Below, piece after piece: positions 43,217-51,037 of a DNA stretch of 64,000 bases. The notes beneath the pieces were generated by a model. It made no database searches and was not told the origin of the DNA. It worked only from the letters and a program-made list of their open reading frames with translations. The first letter of the stretch is position 1, and each line of letters opens with the position of its first letter. A program made the position numbers and the translations under genes. The DNA is from Bernardetia sp. MNP-M8. Its GTDB lineage: Bacteria > Bacteroidota > Bacteroidia > Cytophagales > Bernardetiaceae. The DNA lies in the NCBI RefSeq assembly GCF_037126285.1, contig NZ_CP147012.1, positions 4,734,676 through 4,798,675 of the forward strand. Direction: 5' to 3'.

Positions 43217-43666
43217 ATGGATTTACCAGAACATTTGACTGCAACAGAAAATGAATTAATTTATGATATTAATGTTAGTGAAAACGATGCGCTTCGCATT
43301 TATTACAATGAAAAAGCAAATTGTATCATTACTCGTAGTATTGGTTTTGTATATGATGCAGAACTAAGGACATTTTTAAATCAGATTATCTTTTTTTTGA
43401 AAGAAAAAAATACAAATAAACTGATTGTAGACTTAACTTATAGGCAAACTTATACAGATGAAGATCAAAAATGGATAGATACAGATTGGTTTCCTCGTGC
43501 TTTACAAGCTGGACTTTCTTTCTTTGGCTATGTTATACCTAGTGATTTGTTTATGCAACTTTCAGCAGATGAAATTTTGGTAAAACAAAAAGGAAGTGTA
43601 AATGTAATTCCTTTTGGAAATTTAAATAAGGCTGTTGAATGGATACAAATCCAAGAAAAAGTTTGA
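43217..43666 (+). CDS. Small SpoIIAA/STAS-like protein, function unknown
   Basis: A 149-residue soluble protein with alternating strands and helices (LRIYYNEKANCIITRSIGFVY, TNKLIVDLTYRQTYTDEDQK, FPRALQAGLSFFGYVIPSD, GSVNVIPFGNLNKAVEWI). This fits the SpoIIAA-like (STAS superfamily) fold of unknown specific function that is common in Bacteroidota, where a phosphorylatable Ser/Thr position is not evident. Length and spacing are consistent. It is transcribed alone; the S24 repressor terminator lies upstream and the DUF2279 gene is convergent, 10 bases after the stop. Confidence 0.62.
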   Translation: MDLPEHLTATENELIYDINVSENDALRIYYNEKANCIITRSIGFVYDAELRTFLNQIIFFLKEKNTNKLIVDLTYRQTYTDEDQKWIDTDWFPRALQAGLSFFGYVIPSDLFMQLSADEILVKQKGSVNVIPFGNLNKAVEWIQIQEKV

Positions 43667-43676
43667 TTCTTATTGC

Positions 43677-44606
43677 TTAAAAAGCTAAAAGACTAGCATT
43701 AAATCCTTTTTTTGTATCATAATAAAGTGCAGGAAAAGGAATTTTTATTCCATTAAAAATAGTAAATAATAATTGTAAGCCTTTTCGATGAGTTACAATT
43801 GAAGCAAAATTTATATCTAAAGACAAATAAAAAATTCTTGAACTCTGATAGCCATTTTCATTATTTTGCTTTTCACTTCCATAAATCATATTATTTCCAC
43901 CATAACCAACTGAAAGAGCTAACCATTTTGGAAATTTAGTTTTTTCATTTGACCACATAGCAGGACTAGAAGAAAACCAGTACGTCTGTCCGTTATAATC
44001 TTTTATAATTTTTGTAGGAAGATTTTCTCCCAAAGTATTCGGACGCAAATCAGAGTAAGATGTTGGAAAAAATGAAAATTTGAATTGGATACGCTGCTCT
44101 TTAAAAGCTATTTGTTGAGATAAAAATAATAAAGAACCTGTTCCATTTGCAATCAAATCTCCATAACTTGCGCCATACGTTGGAGAAAATCCATCAAAAA
44201 TTTCAATAGGAAGCATTAGCCAAAAACCAACAGTAGAAGACCAAAGAGCTGTTTTTTCTGAATAATTTAGTTTTTTGAGAGAGTTGTAACTTAGTTTTCC
44301 TAAATGATAAGAAGTATAAGCATGTCCGAATTTATCTAACTGATTCCATTGTTTATTATCATTAAAAAAATGAAATGAAGTTTGATTTTCATTTTTGTAC
44401 CAACTTTGATATAAAAAAGTCATTCCACCTATGTAGGTTGTGGTAGCCAGAGTTGGAAAAAGCCATTTTTTTCTTGTTGAGATTTTGTAAATAGTATCAT
44501 TTTTTAATGTATCCTTATCAACTAGAATATCTTGAGAGAAACAAGGAAAATAAAACAATAAAAAAAGAAAAAAGGCAAGAATCTTGAACTTTAAATAAAA
44601 CATCAA
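43677..44606 (-). CDS. DUF2279 family membrane protein
   Basis: A 309-residue precursor with a hydrophobic N-terminus (FKILAFFLFLLFYFPCFSQ) and the DUF2279 core: FLYQSWYKNENQTSFHFFND, WNQLDKFGHAYTSYHLGKLSY and the EIFDGFSPTYGASYGDLIANGTGS block with conserved Asp and Gly residues. These resemble YfiM-type outer membrane lipoprotein homologues. Several later segments (YWFSSSPAMW, LSLDINFASI) are beta-strand-like. Function is unknown; the family's conserved His/Asp pattern hints at a hydrolase-like site, but I would not assign it. Confidence 0.85.
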   Translation of the reverse strand: MMFYLKFKILAFFLFLLFYFPCFSQDILVDKDTLKNDTIYKISTRKKWLFPTLATTTYIGGMTFLYQSWYKNENQTSFHFFNDNKQWNQLDKFGHAYTSYHLGKLSYNSLKKLNYSEKTALWSSTVGFWLMLPIEIFDGFSPTYGASYGDLIANGTGSLLFLSQQIAFKEQRIQFKFSFFPTSYSDLRPNTLGENLPTKIIKDYNGQTYWFSSSPAMWSNEKTKFPKWLALSVGYGGNNMIYGSEKQNNENGYQSSRIFYLSLDINFASIVTHRKGLQLLFTIFNGIKIPFPALYYDTKKGFNASLLAF

Positions 44607-44746
44607 AACTATTTTTTAGGAAATTTGTAAATCAAGCTAATATACATCTATTTTTAATCCAAAAATTGGTTTATTCAGAAAAAATAACTTACTTTGTGTA
44701 CAAAAAACACTAAGAAATAAAAATTCATTTATTTAACTTTCATCTT

Positions 44747-45451
44747 ATGTATAGCTACGAATACCCACGCCCTTCTGTTACTGTCGATTGTGTCATTTTT
44801 GCTTGGGATAGCGAAAACTCTGACTTAAAAGTGCTTTTGATAGAACGAGCACACGATCCTTTTGCAGGAAAGTGGGCATTTCCAGGGGGGTTTGTAGATA
44901 TGGATGAAGATTTGGAAACGGCAGCACGAAGAGAATTAGAAGAAGAAACAGGTATGAATGACCTTTTTATGGAACAACTCTACACCTTTGGAGCTCCTGA
45001 TCGTGACCCAAGAGGACGAGTAATCAGTATTGCATATTATGCTTTAGTAAGTTTGGCGCATCACGCAGACCAAATAAAAGCTGCCTCCGATGCTGCTGAT
45101 ACACAATGGTTTAGTATAAAAGAACTTTCAGAAATTGAGCTTGCCTTTGACCATCAAGAAGTTATGAAAATAGCTTTAGAAAGATTGCGTGGAAAAGTAC
45201 GCTATCAGCCTATTGGTTTTGAGCTTTTACCTGAAAAATTTCCTCTTTCTCAACTTCAAATTCTTTACGAACACGTTTTAGGAATGACACTTGATAAGCG
45301 AAATTTCAGAAGAAAAATATTGAAAACAAAACTTGTTCTTCCTTTAGATGAATACCAACAAAATGTATCACATCGTGCTGCCCAACTCTACAAATTTGAT
45401 AAAGATAAATACGAACAACTTGTAAAAGAAGGATTTGTATTTGAAATTTAA
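44747..45451 (+). CDS. NUDIX hydrolase with C-terminal winged helix, NrtR-like
   Basis: A 234-residue protein. Residues 10-150 are a NUDIX domain with the full box G-x5-E-x7-R-E-x-x-E-E-x-G, seen as [23 protein letters not shown] (about 45-67). The C-terminal domain (155-234) has a winged-helix form ([33 protein letters not shown]) as in NrtR, the repressor of NAD-related genes whose NUDIX domain senses ADP-ribose. It could also hydrolyse ADP-ribose itself, as some of these proteins do. No NAD genes are adjacent, so the regulon is unknown. Confidence 0.9.
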   Translation: MYSYEYPRPSVTVDCVIFAWDSENSDLKVLLIERAHDPFAGKWAFPGGFVDMDEDLETAARRELEEETGMNDLFMEQLYTFGAPDRDPRGRVISIAYYALVSLAHHADQIKAASDAADTQWFSIKELSEIELAFDHQEVMKIALERLRGKVRYQPIGFELLPEKFPLSQLQILYEHVLGMTLDKRNFRRKILKTKLVLPLDEYQQNVSHRAAQLYKFDKDKYEQLVKEGFVFEI

Positions 45452-45538
45452 TTTTTTTTTATTTGAAGAAATTGAAGTAAAAATCGTTGATGAAACACCG
45501 AAAATGGTGATGGTTTGGCTATAAAATGATTCTTTTTT

Positions 45539-45565
45539 GCCGTTGTCGGTGTCTCACCGACGACA
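45539..45565. repeat. REP-like palindrome, copy 4
   Basis: GCCGTTGTCGGTGTC then TCACCGACGACA. A clean 7-bp stem GTCGGTG with CACCGAC. It is the closest relative of the copy inside the HTTM gene (25024-25050) and lies 20 bases before the dgkA start. Confidence 0.65.
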
Positions 45566-45584
45566 CAGACAGTGATTTTAAATT

Positions 45585-45959
45585 ATGCTTTCTTATTTTA
45601 AAAAGCAATTTCATAGTTTTGGGTATGCCTTCAAAGGGTTGAGAATAATGCTTAGGGATTACAATGTTTTTATTCATATTCCTGCTTCCATTTTAGCCTT
45701 ATTGCTCAGCTTTGCTTTTCAAATAAATCTCTTAGAATGGATTTCTATTTTATCAGCAATTTGTTTTGTTTGGGTAACCGAAATTCTCAATACAGCTTTA
45801 GAAAAATTAGTTGATTTAGTAAGTCCAGACAGAAATAAATTAGCAGGTCAGATAAAAGATTTAGCTGCAAGTGCTGTTTTGATAGCTACTATCTATGCTA
45901 TTTTGGTGGGAATAATCATATTTGGAAGGAGAATTCAAGAGTTTATACTTCTTTACTAA
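45585..45959 (+). CDS. dgkA: Diacylglycerol/undecaprenol kinase family protein
   Basis: A 124-residue membrane protein of the DgkA family with three transmembrane helices: FIHIPASILALLLSFAFQI, LEWISILSAICFVWVTEILN and a C-terminal LAASAVLIATIYAILVGII. The signature E-x-x-N-T-A-x-E-x-x-V-D is in TEILNTALEKLVDLVS, followed by KDLAAS. It phosphorylates diacylglycerol or undecaprenol with ATP at the inner membrane, recycling lipid carriers. The N-terminal basic helix (YFKKQFHSFGYAFKGL) is normal. The length (about 120) is typical. Confidence 0.93.
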   Translation: MLSYFKKQFHSFGYAFKGLRIMLRDYNVFIHIPASILALLLSFAFQINLLEWISILSAICFVWVTEILNTALEKLVDLVSPDRNKLAGQIKDLAASAVLIATIYAILVGIIIFGRRIQEFILLY

Positions 45960-46013
45960 AGTGCTTAGACAAAATATTTACTACTTAAAGCCATTCTTAA
46001 AACCTACTTTTTG

Positions 46014-46021
46014 TATCTTTG
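46014..46021 (+). promoter_or_regulatory. Candidate -7 promoter element for the UDP-glucose dehydrogenase gene
   Basis: TATCTTTG is an exact match to TAnnTTTG, 103 bases before the ATG. No clear -33 TTG at the usual distance. Confidence 0.4.
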
Positions 46022-46123
46022 TAATTATACAAGTAAAATGGCATAGCTATTTCTCTAATTTGAAAAGCTAAAATTCTATTTTATTCATTTCTTTTTTAAT
46101 TATTTCACAATTCTTTTTTATAT

Positions 46124-47473
46124 ATGAAATTAGCAGTCATTGGTACAGGATATGTAGGTTTGGTATCAGGAACTTGTTTTGCCGAAACTGGGAATCAAGT
46201 TATATGTGTCGACATTGATGAGAATAAAATCAATCGCCTAAAATCAGGTAAGCTAACTATTTACGAACCAGGTTTGCAAGTTCTTTTTGAAAGAAATATC
46301 AAACAAGAACGTCTTTTATTCACTACCGATTTAGAAGAGGCAATTAAAGATGCTCAAATTATTTTCTTAGCTCTTCCAACTCCTCCAGGGGAAGATGGTT
46401 CTGCCGACCTTTCGTATGTATTAGGAGTTGCCGAACAATTAGGAAAAATGATTACAGACTATAAAGTAATTGTTGATAAAAGTACCGTTCCTGTAGGAAC
46501 TGCTGAGCGTGTTCAGGCTGCTATTGCTCAAAATGCCAAAACAGAATTTGATGTTGTTTCAAATCCTGAGTTTTTGAGAGAAGGTGTAGCTGTGGATGAT
46601 TTTATGAAACCTGATAGGGTTGTGGTAGGAACTTCTTCAGATAGAGCTAAAAAGGTGATGGAAAAACTCTATAATCCTTATGTAAGACAAGGAAATCCTG
46701 TTATTTTTATGGATGAGCGTTCGGCTGAAATGACAAAATATGCAGCTAATTCTTACCTTGCTACTCGTATTAGTTTTATGAATGAAATTGCAAATATTTG
46801 TGAGCTTGTAGGCGCAAATGTTGATTTTGTGCGTAAAGGAATGGGTTCTGATAATCGTATTGGACAGCGATTCTTATTTGCTGGTGTTGGCTATGGTGGA
46901 AGTTGTTTTCCAAAAGACGTACAGGCATTAGAAAGAACAGCCAATGAAAATAAATATGAATTTAAGATTTTGAGTTCGGTAATGAAAGTAAACGAACGTC
47001 AGAAAGTGGTAATGGTAGATAAAATTAAATCTTTTTATGGCGAAGATTTGACAGGAAAGCATTTTGCTATGTGGGGACTTGCCTTCAAGCCAAATACAGA
47101 TGACATTAGAGAAGCTCCAGCACTTTATATTATTGATGAGCTTTTGGCAGCAGGCGCAACAGTTTCTACTTTTGACCCAGAAGCAATGGAAAATGTATTG
47201 GAACAATATGAAGGAGATGAGAGAGTTTCTTTCGAAGAAAATCAATATAATGCTCTAAAAAATGCTGATGCGTTGATTATTGTTACCGAATGGAGCGTTT
47301 TTCGTACTCCAGATTTTGAAAAAACATTCTCTATCATGAAAGACAGAGTTATCTTTGATGGAAGAAATGTATTTGATTTAGCTCAAATGGAAGAATTAAA
47401 AACGTATTACAACAGTATCGGAAGACAAGTTGTAGATACAAGAGAGAAAAAACAAGTAGCACAAGAAGCTTAA
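46124..47473 (+). CDS. UDP-glucose 6-dehydrogenase
   Basis: A 449-residue cytoplasmic NAD-dependent enzyme that makes UDP-glucuronate for surface polysaccharide synthesis. Motifs: MKLAVIGTGYVGLVSGTCFAE (Rossmann NAD loop), VFLALPTPPGEDGSADLSYV-like segment near residue 85, DKSTVPVGT near 125, and SNPEFLREGVAVDDFMKPDRVVVG. The catalytic Cys is in GVGYGGSCFPKD near residue 260 and KPNTDDIREAP near 323. The length is normal. It ends in a strong terminator and is not followed by polysaccharide genes. Confidence 0.94.
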   Translation: MKLAVIGTGYVGLVSGTCFAETGNQVICVDIDENKINRLKSGKLTIYEPGLQVLFERNIKQERLLFTTDLEEAIKDAQIIFLALPTPPGEDGSADLSYVLGVAEQLGKMITDYKVIVDKSTVPVGTAERVQAAIAQNAKTEFDVVSNPEFLREGVAVDDFMKPDRVVVGTSSDRAKKVMEKLYNPYVRQGNPVIFMDERSAEMTKYAANSYLATRISFMNEIANICELVGANVDFVRKGMGSDNRIGQRFLFAGVGYGGSCFPKDVQALERTANENKYEFKILSSVMKVNERQKVVMVDKIKSFYGEDLTGKHFAMWGLAFKPNTDDIREAPALYIIDELLAAGATVSTFDPEAMENVLEQYEGDERVSFEENQYNALKNADALIIVTEWSVFRTPDFEKTFSIMKDRVIFDGRNVFDLAQMEELKTYYNSIGRQVVDTREKKQVAQEA

Positions 47474-47501
47474 TTTTTAGCTCTTGAAAATTTATCTCAT
47501 T

Positions 47502-47540
47502 TAATACCCTATTTTTTTATAGAAATAGGGTATTTTTATG
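47502..47540 (+). terminator. Terminator after the UDP-glucose dehydrogenase gene
   Basis: AATACCCTATTT (47502-47513) and AAATAGGGTATT (47523-47534) form a 12-bp perfect stem with a nine-base loop, followed by T-rich sequence. Confidence 0.85.
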
Positions 47541-47595
47541 ATTATAAGCAATTAGGCAAAATTACATATAACAAAACCCACGATTTTAAACTATC

Positions 47596-47613
47596 CCATA
47601 ACTAAAGTTATGG
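47596..47613. repeat. Small palindrome upstream of the 47687 gene
   Basis: CCATAACT-AA-AGTTATGG, an 8-bp perfect stem with a two-base centre. Its position, 74 bases before the next ATG, would fit an operator or a small dispersed palindrome. Confidence 0.45.
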
Positions 47614-47686
47614 ATTTCATTCTAAAAAAGATGCTTAATAAATAAGTTGTAAATAATTTAGCTCAATTACTTAGTCTCAAAAAAAT

Positions 47687-47995
47687 ATGCTAAAATTTCT
47701 TTTCAAAGTAACTTTTCAATCAGTTATTTTATTTTTTGCTGTTTCTTTTCTGACTATTTTATATGACATTCTACCTGACTGGTTTAATCTTCCAAGAGAA
47801 AAATCCTATCAAATAAGCATCGGTTTTCCATTTGAATACTATTACCAGTTTTGGCTAGACAGAGTATCTCCTAATCACGGTTGGAATTTTAATAATTTAA
47901 TTTACAACTGTGTTTTATTTTGGTTATTTACTTTTGTAGTTTATTATTTCAAAGATAAATCAAAATTAAATGACACCAAAGAAGATATTTTTTAG
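47687..47995 (+). CDS. Small membrane protein, function unknown
   Basis: A 102-residue protein with a first hydrophobic helix (LFKVTFQSVILFFAVSFLTILY), an exposed middle of about 45 residues (SIGFPFEYYYQFWLDRVS then NHGWNFNNLIYN) and a second helix (CVLFWLFTFVVYYF), ending in a charged tail. I recognise no family. It has the base composition of neighbouring genes and no overlap with another frame, so it is probably real. A 375-base palindrome-rich gap follows. Confidence 0.6.
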   Translation: MLKFLFKVTFQSVILFFAVSFLTILYDILPDWFNLPREKSYQISIGFPFEYYYQFWLDRVSPNHGWNFNNLIYNCVLFWLFTFVVYYFKDKSKLNDTKEDIF

Positions 47996-48100
47996 ATAGA
48001 TAAATAGTTAAAATTATATTTTTTGGTTATCAATGTATTACATTCACCCTTTATAATTGTTCTTTAAGTAAATGGTAACGCAAAATTATTTATATGCAAT

Positions 48101-48127
48101 CGCCTGACACCTTAAAAGTGTCTTGAC
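48101..48127. repeat. Short palindrome (GACAC/GTGTC)
   Basis: GACAC and GTGTC flank CTTAAAA at 48106-48122, in the sequence CGCCTGACACCTTAAAAG. It lies 30 bases before the larger palindrome at 48157 and has no T-run. Confidence 0.4.
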
Positions 48128-48156
48128 AGTTTAAATTTCCACTTTCTATTTTTTTT

Positions 48157-48338
48157 GGCTCTTCCGACTTTTTAGCGAAACATCGTGAATTGAAAAAAAC
48201 GCTTACTCAGAAGCGTGATTTAAGCAATATCACGTTTCTGAGTAAGCGTTTCATTCGTTTTTGAGAATGGTGTAACTCTCAGCGAAGCTAAAACGAACGC
48301 ACACCATCCTATAATTTCGCTAAATTGTCAGAAGAGCC
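48157..48338. repeat. 182-bp nested palindromic element
   Basis: The outer arms GGCTCTTCCGACTTTTTAGC (48157 on) and GCTAAATTGTCAGAAGAGCC (to 48338) are complementary with a few mismatches. Inside are two strong hairpins: ACGCTTACTCAGAA... CGTGAT paired with ATCACG... TTCTGAGTAAGCGT (about 48199-48249), and TTCGTTTT, TGAGA paired with TCTCA, AAAACGAA (about 48254-48296). T-runs flank both ends. No reading frame spans it. The layout is that of a MITE-like repeat or a large folded RNA; I cannot tell which. It lies between a small membrane protein gene and the duplicated-domain protein gene. Confidence 0.65.
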
Positions 48339-48370
48339 TTTTTTTATTAGATATGTTTTTGCTCAGTTAC

Positions 48371-48694
48371 TTAGTTTGCCTTCAAAGTAGTATCATTATC
48401 TAATAATTTCTCATTATCAGCATCAGCTACTTGTACAGCAATATCAAATTTTTCTTGAAATAGCTTTTCAAATTCTGAAATACTCATTTCTGATGGCATT
48501 TCAAATTCACCTAAACCAGCAAGTGATTCACGTTCATCAGCTACTTCTCCCAAACGAGCTTTATCATCTGCAAAGCGTGCGCCACGCCCTGCATTATTGC
48601 CTTTATAGACACGTAATGAATAACCAAAAGTTTCTTTGAACTTATCTTTAAGTGTGTTTACAGTCATACGACCATCTACTTTAAATGTTCCCAT
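48371..48694 (-). CDS. Small protein with an internal duplication, function unknown
   Basis: A 107-residue cytoplasmic protein. Two halves align with each other: residues 9-29 (RMTVNTLKDKFKETFGYSLRV) and residues 69-89 (EMSISEFEKLFQEKFDIAVQV) share M-[ST]-[IV], the F-x-E-x-F spacing and the terminal V, and each is followed by an acidic turn and a short closing segment (ADDKARL, NDTTLKA). Each half looks like a small alpha-beta unit of the ubiquitin-like/beta-grasp type. Relatives occur in other bacteria as hypothetical proteins, but I know no function. It has no signal peptide and no partner gene on the same strand nearby. Confidence 0.75.
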   Translation of the reverse strand: MGTFKVDGRMTVNTLKDKFKETFGYSLRVYKGNNAGRGARFADDKARLGEVADERESLAGLGEFEMPSEMSISEFEKLFQEKFDIAVQVADADNEKLLDNDTTLKAN

Positions 48695-48793
48695 AAATTT
48701 CTAATTTTTGAGTGTTAGAATTGTAAATTGAGTGATAATTAAGCATTAATTAAATTTTATTGAATAAAATTAATGAACTTCAATTTACTAAAA

Positions 48794-50053
48794 TTATTCT
48801 ACTTGCAAAACCAAGCCTTTCAAATATTCCCCTTCTGGATGATAAATATTTATTGGATGATCTAAAGGTTGTGTCAGTTGATGAACAATTCTTACCTTTC
48901 TTCCTGCTTCGGCTGCTGCTGTAAAAACTACTTTTCTAAATAAATCTTTGCTTACACTTCCCGAACACGAAAAAGTAAATACCAAACCACCACTTTTTAC
49001 TTTCTTAAAACCTAATTCATTCAAATTAATATAACCTCGTGTAGCCTTTGGAAGTGAACGTTTATTTTTAGCAAAAGCTGGTGGATCAAGGATAATAATA
49101 TCAAATTGTTCCTCTTCATTACTTGCATCTAATCCTTTTAAATACTCAAAACAATCTTGTGCAATAGCTTCATGATTTTTATTAGCTCGCATCAAACTAT
49201 TAAAATTAAGGGCAACATTTTGGTTAGCTTCTTGAGTTGCTTCTTTCGAAATATCTACTGAAACTACTTTTTTTGCACCTCCATCAATTGCATAAACACT
49301 AAAACCACCTGTATAACCAAAACAGTTCAAGACAGATTTATTTTTTGAATATTGTTTTACAAGCTCTCTATTTTCTCGCTGATCTATAAAAAAGCCTGTT
49401 TTTTGTCCATCTACTACATCAACTTTGAATTTCAGATTATTTTCCAAAATTTGAACTGGAATTACTGGAATATCACTTTCTGTTTGTCCTTCTTCTAGCT
49501 GCCAACCTTGTTGTATTTCATTTTTTTCATCTCCAAAACCCTCTATATTGCGTGTGCTTTCTTTGATATGAAGATAAATATGTTCGATTCCAATAGCACG
49601 AATTCCACTAAAAATATATTCTGCAATGCGCTGAGTTCCTTTTATTAAAAGTTGAACTGAAGCTATATTATCATAAATATCTACAATTACGCCTGAGAAA
49701 AAATCTCCTTCTGCGTGCAAAAGTCGGTAGGCATTTGTACTAGAATTTATCAAATATTTTTCACGTAAATTATACGCATTTCTTATTTTTTGATGAAAAT
49801 AGGCTTCGTCTGCTACAAATTCTACTTCTTTATCATGAAAACGAGTAAACTCAAAAATACGACACGTAATTTGACTATTTGTATCAAAGAAACCATATCC
49901 TAAAATACGCCCACTTGCATCTTGAACAGCTATGATTTCGCCGTTTTGAGCCTTTGGCATCTTCTGAACTGCTCCTGAAAATATCCAAGGATGCTGATTT
50001 AAGATTGATTTTTCTCTATTTTTTTTGAGTAAAAGAATTGGGTAAGATGTCAT
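48794..50053 (-). CDS. rlmI: RlmI-like 23S rRNA cytosine methyltransferase
   Basis: A 419-residue SAM-dependent methyltransferase of the RlmI/RlmK family. The N-terminal PUA-like domain (about residues 1-80) contains ILNQHPWIFSGAVQKMP and GEIIAVQDASGRILGYG. The catalytic part has VDVVDGQKTGFFIDQRENRE, the SAM loop SVLNCFGYTGGFSVYAI, IILDPPAFAKNKRSL and the Cys motif VFTFSCSGSV. RlmI methylates C1962 of 23S rRNA in E. coli. The length is slightly longer than RlmI (about 396). It lies 51 bases downstream of the PtuB-like gene on the same strand and is probably a separate unit. Confidence 0.88.
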   Translation of the reverse strand: MTSYPILLLKKNREKSILNQHPWIFSGAVQKMPKAQNGEIIAVQDASGRILGYGFFDTNSQITCRIFEFTRFHDKEVEFVADEAYFHQKIRNAYNLREKYLINSSTNAYRLLHAEGDFFSGVIVDIYDNIASVQLLIKGTQRIAEYIFSGIRAIGIEHIYLHIKESTRNIEGFGDEKNEIQQGWQLEEGQTESDIPVIPVQILENNLKFKVDVVDGQKTGFFIDQRENRELVKQYSKNKSVLNCFGYTGGFSVYAIDGGAKKVVSVDISKEATQEANQNVALNFNSLMRANKNHEAIAQDCFEYLKGLDASNEEEQFDIIILDPPAFAKNKRSLPKATRGYINLNELGFKKVKSGGLVFTFSCSGSVSKDLFRKVVFTAAAEAGRKVRIVHQLTQPLDHPINIYHPEGEYLKGLVLQVE

Positions 50054-50104
50054 TGATTGATTTGATACAGTTTAAAAAGTTAAATTAGAACCTCAAAGAT
50101 AGTA

Positions 50105-50938
50105 TTATTTTTGATTACTCTGACCAAACGCACTTTTAATAATCTGTTTCATGATTCCTTCATTTACAACATAAGTTCTGAATGCTAAAAAGTTCTCATC
50201 AGAGTTTTGTATATCTGCTTTTTCTCTCAACATTTCCATTTCATGCATTACATGTCTTCTCAATTCTCCTTTGTCTTTTACTTTTTTGCCTATTACACTT
50301 TTTTCAAAATCATCAATAATTTTCTTTCTAGCTATCTTTAGACTATCTCTATTTAGCTTTATAACATCAATCGTTTGTTTTGCTTGTTCATCATTTGAAT
50401 TTGTAGGACAAATTTCTCCATTTCTATCAAAAGAAAATCTAAAATGTAAATCTTCTTCTTGCTCTGGATTCAGCAACAGAGGTTTTTCTAATTCATCATA
50501 TTCTTTACAAAAGTTATTTATTTTACTCAAATCTATATCCGAACAATCAATTTTTGGTGAAACAATAGCCGTATTTTCAACAGGAAAATGAGATGCTTTA
50601 TTTCCACTACCATTGCATTTTGCACAAGCCAATAATAAATTATCCCAAGAAAAAGCTAACCAATAATATTTTGTCTTTGGACGATAATGTTCTACGTGCA
50701 TAATTTCTTGATTCTGTTCACAAAAAGCACATTTTTCTTTATAGATTCTACCTAATTCTTTTCTTATTTCTTTGTGTTTGTATCTGTCATTGAAATTATC
50801 ATCATACTGCTCATTTTCTATAACAGTCTTTCTTCTGTCTTCATTTGTTGTTGCAGTTCTCTCTTGTGTTCCATTTTCACAATGCTCTTTTGACAAAGGA
50901 TAAGGAATATTCTCAAAATCTTTTTTTACAGAAATCAT
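50105..50938 (-). CDS. HNH endonuclease, PtuB-like (Septu effector)
   Basis: A 277-residue protein with a zinc-HNH nuclease core: CAFCEQNQ (Cys70, Cys73), MHVEHYRPK (His81, His84 with the catalytic H-x-x-H-Y-R-P-K), SWDNLLLACAKCNG (Asn100, Cys105, Cys108). This C-x-x-C / H-V-E-H-Y-R-P-K / C-x-x-C-N arrangement is that of the TIGR02646-type HNH proteins found in retron and Septu systems. The C-terminal helical part lacks a recognised domain. It lies downstream of a PtuA-like ATPase with a 99-base gap holding a palindrome. Function: probably the nuclease effector of an anti-phage defence module. Confidence 0.85.
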   Translation of the reverse strand: MISVKKDFENIPYPLSKEHCENGTQERTATTNEDRRKTVIENEQYDDNFNDRYKHKEIRKELGRIYKEKCAFCEQNQEIMHVEHYRPKTKYYWLAFSWDNLLLACAKCNGSGNKASHFPVENTAIVSPKIDCSDIDLSKINNFCKEYDELEKPLLLNPEQEEDLHFRFSFDRNGEICPTNSNDEQAKQTIDVIKLNRDSLKIARKKIIDDFEKSVIGKKVKDKGELRRHVMHEMEMLREKADIQNSDENFLAFRTYVVNEGIMKQIIKSAFGQSNQK

Positions 50939-50979
50939 CTTTGAAATAGTTTTTATAAGGTTTTAGGATTATAAGTAAT

Positions 50980-51027
50980 ACAGACTTCCTAGTCTGTATA
51001 AAGAATTACACAGACTGGGAAGTCTGT
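50980..51027. repeat. Double palindrome between the PtuA- and PtuB-like genes
   Basis: ACAGACT-TCCT-AGTCTGT (50980-50997) and ACAGACT-GGGA-AGTCTGT (51010-51027). The two hairpins are also complementary to one another (ACAGACTTCC with GGAAGTCTGT), so they can form one longer stem. No T-run follows on the coding strand. A related core is seen at 30067-30085. Confidence 0.65.
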
Positions 51028-51037
51028 GGTACATAAA

